Source: a virus
IMG/VR virus record: IMGVR_UViG_3300042923_000886
Span: 1-54,063 of that record
Length of the DNA stretch: 54,063 nt
Strand: one strand, 5' to 3'
The notes below the pieces were generated by a model that did not search any database, was not told the origin of the DNA, and was given only the letters and a program-made list of their open reading frames with translations. Below are positions 40,437 through 46,153 of this stretch, in pieces (the stretch's first letter is position 1; the number at the start of each line of letters is the position of its first letter). A program made the translations under genes and the position numbers.

Positions 40437-40466
40437 AAAGAGTAGGTTACCAATGACCTACTCTTT
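40437..40466. terminator. Bidirectional terminator between peptide and repressor genes
   Basis: aaagagtaggt (40437-40447) pairs perfectly with acctactcttt (40456-40466). T-rich tail on the minus strand, so it mainly ends the repressor transcript. Confidence 0.8.
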
Positions 40467-40826
40467 ACTCTTATCTGCAATATGTATTATGAAGTCTTTA
40501 AGTAGTCTTTTCCCATTTTCATCAAGCTTCCAATACTCGATCAGTGCTTGCATTGCTAATTTATCATTTGCCTTAGATATCTGAGCGGCAGCCTTGAAAA
40601 ATTCATCTTCTTCAGGAACCTCTACGAACATGCTTCCTTCTCCGGTCCGGAGCCAATTCTCATTAACATTAAACTCCCTGCATATTGAAATAAAGACTTG
40701 ATCAGTTACGCTGCGTTCACCACTTTCAATTCTTGATACAGCAGCTCTTGTTATTCCTATTTTATCTCCTAACTCAGATTGAGTTAATTTTAGATATACT
40801 CGCAATTCTTTTATACGCTCGTTCAA
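40458..40826 (-). CDS. CI-like XRE-family repressor of prophage 2
   Basis: A 122-residue protein. Residues 3-60 form a helix-turn-helix (LKLTQSELGDKIGITRAAVSRIESGERS) and the C-terminal part (ALIEYWKLDENGKRLLKDFI) is helical. It is divergent from the early genes. The short C-terminus lacks a LexA-like peptidase. GTTCCAAAG operators lie in the promoters on both sides, consistent with autoregulation. Confidence 0.85.
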   Translation of the reverse strand: MNERIKELRVYLKLTQSELGDKIGITRAAVSRIESGERSVTDQVFISICREFNVNENWLRTGEGSMFVEVPEEDEFFKAAAQISKANDKLAMQALIEYWKLDENGKRLLKDFIIHIADKSKE

Positions 40827-40847
40827 TTAATCACCCCTTTCACAAAC

Positions 40848-40924
40848 ATAATAACAGAGATTAGTTCCAAAGTCAACAAAATATCAAAATATGTGTTGAC
40901 AAACGTTCCAAAGACACCTATAAT
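40848..40924. promoter_or_regulatory. Divergent promoters of prophage 2 with operators in the spacers
   Basis: Minus promoter: TTGACT (40871-40876), 17 bp, TATTAT (40848-40853). Plus promoter: TTGACA (40896-40901), 17 bp, TATAAT (40919-40924). Both spacers or their edges contain GTTCCAAAG (40864-40872 and 40905-40913), so a bound repressor would sit between -35 and -10. Confidence 0.75.
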
Positions 40925-40977
40925 GTAACCATAGACAACAAAAACAGTTTTTGTACGACACTGAAAGGAGACATTTT

Positions 40978-41166
40978 ATGAGTGATCAAAACAAACCTAC
41001 GACAAACGATAAAAACTATTCTCATCTTACTGAAAATGATCTTACAGAAGGAAAAGAGATTAACGAACTAATGAGTGGTTTAGATGAACAGACCAAGAAA
41101 TTAGTGCTTGTATATGCCAGGGGATTAAGTGATATGCAAGCAGCAGGAGAAAAGAGGACAGCCTAG
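40978..41166 (+). CDS. Small early protein in the Cro position
   Basis: A 62-residue protein, MSDQNKPTTNDKNYSH..., ending EQTKKLVLVYARGLSDMQAAGEKRTA. The C-terminal helix resembles the end of some XRE regulators but no helix-turn-helix is visible. ATG supported by gaaaggag. Its stop codon lies in a perfect 8-bp hairpin. First gene of the early operon. Confidence 0.6.
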   Translation: MSDQNKPTTNDKNYSHLTENDLTEGKEINELMSGLDEQTKKLVLVYARGLSDMQAAGEKRTA

Positions 41167-41179
41167 CCATTGGCTAGGC
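41161..41179 (+). promoter_or_regulatory. Hairpin just upstream of a ribosome-binding site
   Basis: gcctagcc-att-ggctaggc, 8 bp, followed by tgagaaagg and ATG 41199. Same arrangement as at 12636, 14854, 15237 and 16603. Confidence 0.5.
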
Positions 41180-41198
41180 TGAGAAAGGATGAATAACA

Positions 41199-41378
41199 AT
41201 GGATGAGAACATTCGATTAATGAACTTAACTGTAGTAAAAGACGGTACAAAAACAAGAATATTTCTCAATAATACTGAAATTAAAAATGTTACTTACCTT
41301 AATATTAAGAGTCCAGAAGATAGCCCAACAGAACTCACACTCACTATGTTGGTAAATTACCCTGTAGAGCAGAATTAA
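41199..41378 (+). CDS. Small early phage protein, possibly frameshifted
   Basis: A 59-residue frame (MDENIRLMNLTVVKDG..., NIKSPEDSPTELTLTM) after agaaagg. In the -1 frame just beyond its end lies coding-looking LIIDVTTPEAIFISTSSED (to about 41460), so the original gene may have been longer and a one-base change may have cut it. The 98-bp gap to the next gene contains only that remnant. Confidence 0.45.
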   Translation: MDENIRLMNLTVVKDGTKTRIFLNNTEIKNVTYLNIKSPEDSPTELTLTMLVNYPVEQN

Positions 41379-41477
41379 TCATTGATGTAACAACTCCTGA
41401 AGCAATTTTCATAAGCACATCAAGCGAAGATGAGCCTATGCTTTTAGCACCTCTAGATAGGCAGAGAAAGGAGAAAC

Positions 41478-41633
41478 ATGTTTGCAATACTATACTTCAT
41501 AGCATTAATAATATTGATAAGCTCAGCGATAAGAAGGGGATTAGAGAATGCCTTTGAATTCATTATTTTCTTTATTCTGCTGTGGGTCACATTGATGAAG
41601 TTTGCAGAAAGCCTAATTTCTCTAATCCAATAG
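41478..41633 (+). CDS. Small two-pass membrane protein
   Basis: A 51-residue protein with two hydrophobic segments (ILYFIALIILISSAI and FEFIIFFILLWVTLM). agaaaggag precedes the ATG. No family recognised. Confidence 0.55.
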   Translation: MFAILYFIALIILISSAIRRGLENAFEFIIFFILLWVTLMKFAESLISLIQ

Positions 41634-41700
41634 TGAATAATCCAAATAAAATAACTACGAAATAGAGCTAAGCAAATCAGGGAAGGAGGATAAAACGTTC

Positions 41701-41859
41701 ATGTTAGAAAATATTGACAAAACAATTAATACACTATGTGAGTGTATTCAGAATGTGGCTGCTAAGAATGTAGCAAACGGGGAGACTGCTGAATTAACAA
41801 AAGCTCTTGCAACATTATTAGTTGCAAGAGCTAATGCATCAACTACGTTTCTTCAGTAG
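41701..41859 (+). CDS. Small helical phage protein
   Basis: A 52-residue protein, MLENIDKTINTLCECIQ then NGETAELTKALATLLVARANAST. aaggagg is upstream but about 11-13 bp away. Its 3' end overlaps the convergent gene by 17 bp. Function unknown. Confidence 0.5.
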   Translation: MLENIDKTINTLCECIQNVAAKNVANGETAELTKALATLLVARANASTTFLQ

Positions 41860-42019
41860 TATCTGGATCTAAATTATCGAATACAGTTTTAAAAAAGGTA
41901 GTAACTTCTTTTGCGGTCAAGTTTGGCTTGTCCCAGACTGTAAGCATTTTATGTTCGATCGCAAGAAGAGTGCATTCTTTAGCAAATGCAATTTTAGCTT
42001 CGGTGTTCATTTTTACCAT
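41843..42019 (-). CDS. Minus-strand accessory protein (58 residues)
   Basis: A short gene, MVKMNTEAKIAFAKECTLLAIEHKM then LTAKEVTTFFKTVFDNLD, with gggagg upstream and its own promoter (-10 at 42066-42071). The promoter and leader resemble those of the prophage 1 minus gene at 3416-3745, though the proteins look unrelated. Function unknown. Confidence 0.55.
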   Translation of the reverse strand: MVKMNTEAKIAFAKECTLLAIEHKMLTVWDKPNLTAKEVTTFFKTVFDNLDPDTTEET

Positions 42020-42044
42020 AATAATATATCCTCCCTTTCGTATT

Positions 42045-42075
42045 TCGCATGCCAGCGATAAGGGGATTATACCAC
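42045..42075 (-). promoter_or_regulatory. Promoter and leader shared with prophage 1
   Basis: Minus-strand TATAAT at 42066-42071. The stretch agcgataaggRgattataccac is shared with 3779-3800, and a tcgc/gcga hairpin follows in the leader. Confidence 0.5.
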
Positions 42076-42089
42076 GATATTACATATTA

Positions 42090-42200
42090 TGCCATTAAAA
42101 CCGCCGAAAGGCGGTGGCACTAATACAGCCCAAGCCGGTCCCAAGCCCGGATTAATGTAGAGGGATGCCAGATTACCCGATCTGAGAGATGTTTAACAAG
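42090..42200 (+). ncRNA. Candidate structured RNA, HEARO-like core
   Basis: Contains a perfect hairpin accgcc-gaaa-ggcggt and then cagcccaagccggtcccaagcccggat with gagggatg, which resembles from memory the conserved core of HEARO RNAs (guide RNAs of IscB). No IscB gene is adjacent. I cannot confirm by covariance model; a different structured RNA is possible. Confidence 0.3.
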
Positions 42201-42226
42201 TTTTACTGGTTTTTAATGAGAAAACC

Positions 42227-42403
42227 TTGAAAGCCGAAGGAATTGCAGTTAGCTGCTATCGGTTGCAACGTATCAACAATTCGTCTTTGGCATTGGCCAG
42301 AAAAGAGGAGATTGCACGTAGGATATGCAGGTTTTATCGCTCTTACCATAAGGAGCGACGATCGGGTATCTATATGGAAACAAGTACAGACATATTGTCA
42401 TAG
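42227..42403 (+). CDS. Possible small basic protein
   Basis: A 58-codon frame from TTG (LKAEGIAVSCYRLQRINNS..., EEIARRICRFYRSYHKERR) that looks coding by composition, but no ribosome-binding site was seen. The rest of 42200-42425 shows no other feature. Treat as doubtful. Confidence 0.25.
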   Translation: MKAEGIAVSCYRLQRINNSSLALARKEEIARRICRFYRSYHKERRSGIYMETSTDILS

Positions 42404-42434
42404 CATATAGAGAAAGTATTATGGGGTGACCATG

Positions 42435-42629
42435 ATGGTATTAAAAGAAATGCAGATTAGGCAAGCAAAGGTTATCTTCGTTGATGATTACATATCCAAG
42501 AACAATGTAACTAAAGAGCAATCAGTTGAGGTATTAAATCGAGTAGCTGCAAGGATGCAACTGCAGTTAACAATGCAGTTAAATGCGAAAAGAGCTGCCG
42601 GGATCGATACAGATAAGCCTTCAGAGTAG
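42435..42629 (+). CDS. Small early phage protein
   Basis: A 64-residue helical protein (MVLKEMQIRQAKVIFVDDYI..., VEVLNRVAARMQLQL). ATG 42435 has ggggtgacc upstream; ATG 42432 is also possible. Function unknown. Confidence 0.5.
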   Translation: MVLKEMQIRQAKVIFVDDYISKNNVTKEQSVEVLNRVAARMQLQLTMQLNAKRAAGIDTDKPSE

Positions 42630-42649
42630 AAGGCAGGAGGGACAAGCCT

Positions 42650-42763
42650 ATGAATTATGATGAATTTACTTTACTGGATTGTACCGCATTATTTGATTTT
42701 AAAAACATTTCCGTGGTAATAGAGAATGGCCATATAACGGAATTGGTAGATAACAGAAATTAA
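42650..42763 (+). CDS. 37-residue phage protein
   Basis: MNYDEFTLLDCTALFDFKN then ISVVIENGHITELVDNRN, with caggagg upstream and 14 bp before the SSB gene. Short but well placed and with a good site. Function unknown. Confidence 0.5.
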   Translation: MNYDEFTLLDCTALFDFKNISVVIENGHITELVDNRN

Positions 42764-42777
42764 GAGGAGGATTACTA

Positions 42778-43449
42778 ATGATTAACAACACAGCTTTAAT
42801 TGTAGGAACAGTATTTTCAGAACCTCAATATGACCACACGGTCATGGACGAGAAATTCTATCTATTCTATGTAAGCTCCATGAGAAGGAGCAATATACCG
42901 GATGTTCTTCCGGTGATCATTTCAGAAAAATTATTAGAATCAAATATTGGATACTTAGGTATGAGGGTTGAGCTTAAAGGATCCTTCCGGAGTCATAATC
43001 TTCATAAGGATGGAAGAAGCTATAAACTGTTATTTATATTTACAGAATATCTGAAGTTAACAGACCAGATGGAAGATGTAAATGAGATATCTCTAGAAGG
43101 ACACCTTTGTAGACAGGCCGTGTACCGTGAGACACCATTAGGTAGACAGATATCGGATATTAACCTGGCAGTCAATAGACCATTTGGAAAATCGGATTAC
43201 ATTCCAGTGCTAATGTGGGCTCGTAATGCAGTGGTTGTATCAACATTGCCGGTAGGTTCCTGTATTAAGATTAGTGGCAGAATGCAAAGCCGGTGGTATC
43301 AGAAAAAACTTGAAGATGGACAAGTAGAAGATCGTTGCTGCTATGAAGTATCTGCCTATTGGATGGAACAGATTAGCTCAAGCTCTGGAGGTGTAAGTGA
43401 TGCAGAGTACTGTGACAAAGAAAGAGAGCAAGATCAGATATTACAATGA
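42778..43449 (+). CDS. ssb: Tandem OB-fold single-stranded DNA-binding protein, prophage 2
   Basis: A 223-residue protein, homologous to the prophage 1 gene at 5197: LIVGTVFSEPQYDHTVMDEKFYL, GSFRSHN, LEGHLCRQAVYRETPLGRQISD, LAVNRPFGKSDYIPVLMWARNA. Same two-domain layout. Precedes the zinc ribbon, the three-hairpin element and rep. gaggagg precedes the ATG. Confidence 0.8.
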   Translation: MINNTALIVGTVFSEPQYDHTVMDEKFYLFYVSSMRRSNIPDVLPVIISEKLLESNIGYLGMRVELKGSFRSHNLHKDGRSYKLLFIFTEYLKLTDQMEDVNEISLEGHLCRQAVYRETPLGRQISDINLAVNRPFGKSDYIPVLMWARNAVVVSTLPVGSCIKISGRMQSRWYQKKLEDGQVEDRCCYEVSAYWMEQISSSSGGVSDAEYCDKEREQDQILQ

Positions 43450-43606
43450 CGGAATCACCAGAGTTACCGATGCATTATGGACAGTAAGCTGTCCGGAATG
43501 CGGACATGATAACTGGAGTCTTACATATGGATGGGTGTGTCCGGTTTGCGGATCAGTAAATGCAGTATATACCAATCCAACGGTAAAAATAAGCCCGTCC
43601 TCTTAG
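43400..43606 (+). CDS. Small zinc-ribbon protein ending in the hairpin element
   Basis: A 68-residue protein, MQSTVTKKESKIRYYN, with CPECGHDNWSLTYGWVCPVCGS, a clear zinc ribbon. ATG 43400 has ggaggtg upstream and overlaps the SSB end by 50 bp. Its stop codon lies inside the first hairpin of the conserved element. Prophage 1 lacks this gene. Confidence 0.6.
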   Translation: MQSTVTKKESKIRYYNDGITRVTDALWTVSCPECGHDNWSLTYGWVCPVCGSVNAVYTNPTVKISPSS

Positions 43607-43709
43607 GCGAGAGGGCGGGCAAGTCAGCCAATATGCTAACGAAATCTGATATAAAAATCTTAGCATATAAGCGTCTGAAAGTCAAGAAAATAAGAGGTTT
43701 TGACCTCTT
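43593..43709 (+). other. Conserved three-hairpin element upstream of rep, prophage 2 copy
   Basis: Hairpin 1: gcccgtcctct (43593-43603) with agagggcgggc (43610-43620). Hairpin 2: atatgctaa (43631-43639) with ttagcatat (43660-43668). Hairpin 3: aagagg (43692-43697) with cctctt (43704-43709), followed by T. Same order and sequences as at 5874-5992, with covarying base pairs in hairpin 3. Confidence 0.65.
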
Positions 43710-43784
43710 TTCCCGACCTTGTAATAGGTATTATTTCAACAACCATCACTTAGACAATTACATAATAGGAGTGTATATCTGTTC

Positions 43785-44636
43785 ATGGCTAAGATTTATG
43801 ATTATGATCCAGATGATATATACGACAGAGAAATCCTTGGAGAAGAGACACACGAAGAAAAGATAGAGCAGCTTAGAGGTAAGAATTATCAGTACGTGGT
43901 GAAAACGGTTGTGAGCGGACAAGTAGTAGAGAGTGAGATCTATCCGGTATACACCAATAAAAGGAATACTCCACGCAAGGATAAGGAGAAACCATCCAGA
44001 GGAGCACAAAGAAACTTAAATGATAAAAATGCTAAGAAGAAGATCACTCGATTAGTTAATGCGAATTTCACATCAAAGGATCTGGCGGTAACTCTTACTT
44101 ATGCGGATCATTATCTTCCGACAGAGGAGCAAGCAAGAAAAGATATGCAAAACTTCCTCAGGAGATTGAAACGGTACCGGAAAAAGAATGGGCTTCCTGA
44201 TCTGAAATATATCTATGTACTCGGTTGTGTCCCGGAGGGTAAGGCTACAAAGAAGGTTAGAGTTCATCACCATTTGATCATTAATGAAATGGACCGGGAT
44301 GTAGTAGAGAGCTTCTGGGATAAAGGAAGAAGGGAAACAAAAAGATTACAGCCGGATGATTTTGGGTTCGAGGGTTTGGCTAGATACATGGCGAACCAGA
44401 ACTGCGGATCCAAACGATGGTATGCTTCTAGGAACCTTCAGCAACCAAAGGTATATAAGAGCTATACCAAATTATCAAAGCGAAAAGCAGAGAAACTCTT
44501 TCGTATGGAGCTAGATCACGAAGAGACGTTTGAAAAGATGTACAAGGGCAAGTATAAATTTACTGACTGTAAGAGGTATGAGAGTAATTTCACTGGAGGA
44601 TTTTATTTATACTGCCACATGATCAGAAAAGATTGA
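43785..44636 (+). CDS. rep: HUH-type Rep (ORF2/G2P family), prophage 2
   Basis: A 283-residue protein with NANFTSKDLAVTLTYADHYLPTEEQ, RKDMQNFLRRLKRYRKK and the HUH motif VRVHHHLIIN, then FGFEGLARYMANQ with the candidate tyrosine. This is a textbook ORF2/G2P-type Rep. It shares its position with the prophage 1 Rep but is only distantly similar. The ribosome-binding site is weak (aggag is 13 bp upstream). It likely nicks the nearby hairpin element. Confidence 0.85.
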   Translation: MAKIYDYDPDDIYDREILGEETHEEKIEQLRGKNYQYVVKTVVSGQVVESEIYPVYTNKRNTPRKDKEKPSRGAQRNLNDKNAKKKITRLVNANFTSKDLAVTLTYADHYLPTEEQARKDMQNFLRRLKRYRKKNGLPDLKYIYVLGCVPEGKATKKVRVHHHLIINEMDRDVVESFWDKGRRETKRLQPDDFGFEGLARYMANQNCGSKRWYASRNLQQPKVYKSYTKLSKRKAEKLFRMELDHEETFEKMYKGKYKFTDCKRYESNFTGGFYLYCHMIRKD

Positions 44637-44652
44637 GAAAGGATGAGAGATA

Positions 44653-45111
44653 GTGGAGGTAACGATTTATATTGATGCATACCATACGGGACACCTCAAA
44701 TATGGTACAGGTACATACAATATGCTCCTGGAGTATATCACAGATAAGGGACCGGTAACGAAGCAGGTATACGGAGGGATCAGAAAGACAACAGCGAACC
44801 GGACAGCGGTTGCTGCCTGCATAGATGCCTTGGAGCAAATTGTTCTACCATGTGATATTGAGATAGTAATCAACTCGGAGTATGTGACACAGGCTATTAA
44901 TTCAAATGAATGGTTTAAGTGGATGAATACCGGTAAGAACGCAAAGGGGAAGCCGGCCAAGAATATGGACCTATGGCAGCGGCTCTTTGAACTGGTAGAC
45001 AAGTATCATGTGACATTTGAATATGCAAAGAGCAATCAATATACGCTGTGCATGATATCAATGGCCAAGAAAGTAAAGATTGAATTTAAGGAGGATGAAG
45101 GCAATGTTTGA
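44653..45111 (+). CDS. RNase H-like fold protein, prophage 2
   Basis: A 152-residue homologue of 6854-7282. It has YIDAYHTGHLKYGTGTYN, then NRTAVAACIDALEQ and IVINSEYVTQA, so the same Asn replacements at the second and third catalytic positions. GTG start after aaagga. Overlaps the AcrIIA9-like gene by 8 bp. Confidence 0.7.
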   Translation: MEVTIYIDAYHTGHLKYGTGTYNMLLEYITDKGPVTKQVYGGIRKTTANRTAVAACIDALEQIVLPCDIEIVINSEYVTQAINSNEWFKWMNTGKNAKGKPAKNMDLWQRLFELVDKYHVTFEYAKSNQYTLCMISMAKKVKIEFKEDEGNV

Positions 45112-45565
45112 GATATTTGGAGAATTTAACTCAGCTGAGGAAATCAATCAGGCGGCAGAAGGACTTCTGGCCGAAGGTGATAAAGATAATATCCTAAAGC
45201 TGGCAGTTGAGAACGGACTTGATAAGGAATTTGCGCAGGCTTACATCGATGGAGATATTCCGGTGTTAACGGATCCTCTTATGGCAGCAGTCGGAAAATT
45301 GGAACTAGAAAGAAAGAATGTCAAGGGAAGAGTTGTGATAGGCATCCTAGATGATCTTGTGAATTATTTAATGACATCATGTTCAACTGAAGAATTTGCA
45401 AAAGCCGTAAGGATGAAAGGAAAGACTTTGCAGGGCTGTATTGATCACTGTGAAAAGAAATTGACTGAAGTGGCTCAAAAGCAAAGAAAAGGTAATGAAT
45501 TTGTGGGACTATCCGTCCGGAATATGGATGTTTACTTAATGGAGAAAGAATACTATCTGAACTAA
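45104..45565 (+). CDS. acrIIA9: AcrIIA9-family Cas9 inhibitor (anti-CRISPR)
   Basis: A 153-residue protein with MFEIFGEFNSAEEINQAAEGL, AVENGLDKEFAQAYIDGDIPVL, PLMAAVGKLELE and a C-terminal AVRMKGKTLQGCIDHC, the pattern I know for AcrIIA9 proteins, which block type II Cas9. Such genes are often encoded next to PcfJ in mobile elements, as here (PcfJ at 46116). aaggagg precedes the ATG. Whether it still inhibits a Cas9 in this host cannot be told. Confidence 0.72.
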   Translation: MFEIFGEFNSAEEINQAAEGLLAEGDKDNILKLAVENGLDKEFAQAYIDGDIPVLTDPLMAAVGKLELERKNVKGRVVIGILDDLVNYLMTSCSTEEFAKAVRMKGKTLQGCIDHCEKKLTEVAQKQRKGNEFVGLSVRNMDVYLMEKEYYLN

Positions 45566-45577
45566 GGAGGAAATGGT

Positions 45578-46153
45578 ATGAAAGCATATAAGGGCTTTGA
45601 TAAAAATCTTAGATGCAGGGGATATCAGTTTAAAGAAGGACAGATACATAAAGAGGCAGAAGCAAATTGTGTACAAAATGGATTTCATTGTGCTGAAGAT
45701 CCGTTGGACTGTCTTAGTTATTATCCTGATTGGAATAACTCGGTTTATTATATCGTAGAAGCTTCAGGAGATATTCATGAGGATGGATCAGATTCAAAAA
45801 TATCTTGTACAGAGATGAGATTATTAAAAAAGCTGACAATAGAGGAATATGTTGCAGTAAGCATTAGATATATAGTTCAACATCCGACTAGAGAATGGAA
45901 TAGCAGAGTAAAGAAGGATGAAGCTAGAGCTGATAATATCTTCGCCATTGTAAGAGGGAAAAACCCGATTGCCTCTGGAAAACTTGGTACGGTTCTTGGA
46001 TATGCCAAAGAAATTAAAAAGGGAAATCTGATTGAGTCAATATCAGTATTTGTGGTAGATGGTATAAACTTTTTCCCAGGTGAATGGTACGACGTGGAAG
46101 GAAAGAAGGTGGATTATGAAAAAAGAAATGCTACTAAAACTAAGAAAGCTTGA
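45578..46153 (+). CDS. DUF7666 protein
   Basis: A 191-residue protein with YKGFDKNLRCRGYQFKEGQI, CVQNGFHCAEDPLDCLSYYP and YIVEASGDIHEDG, typical of DUF7666. Members occur in phages and plasmids, function unknown. aggaggaaa precedes the ATG, and the 3' end overlaps the PcfJ gene by 38 bp. Confidence 0.72.
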   Translation: MKAYKGFDKNLRCRGYQFKEGQIHKEAEANCVQNGFHCAEDPLDCLSYYPDWNNSVYYIVEASGDIHEDGSDSKISCTEMRLLKKLTIEEYVAVSIRYIVQHPTREWNSRVKKDEARADNIFAIVRGKNPIASGKLGTVLGYAKEIKKGNLIESISVFVVDGINFFPGEWYDVEGKKVDYEKRNATKTKKA

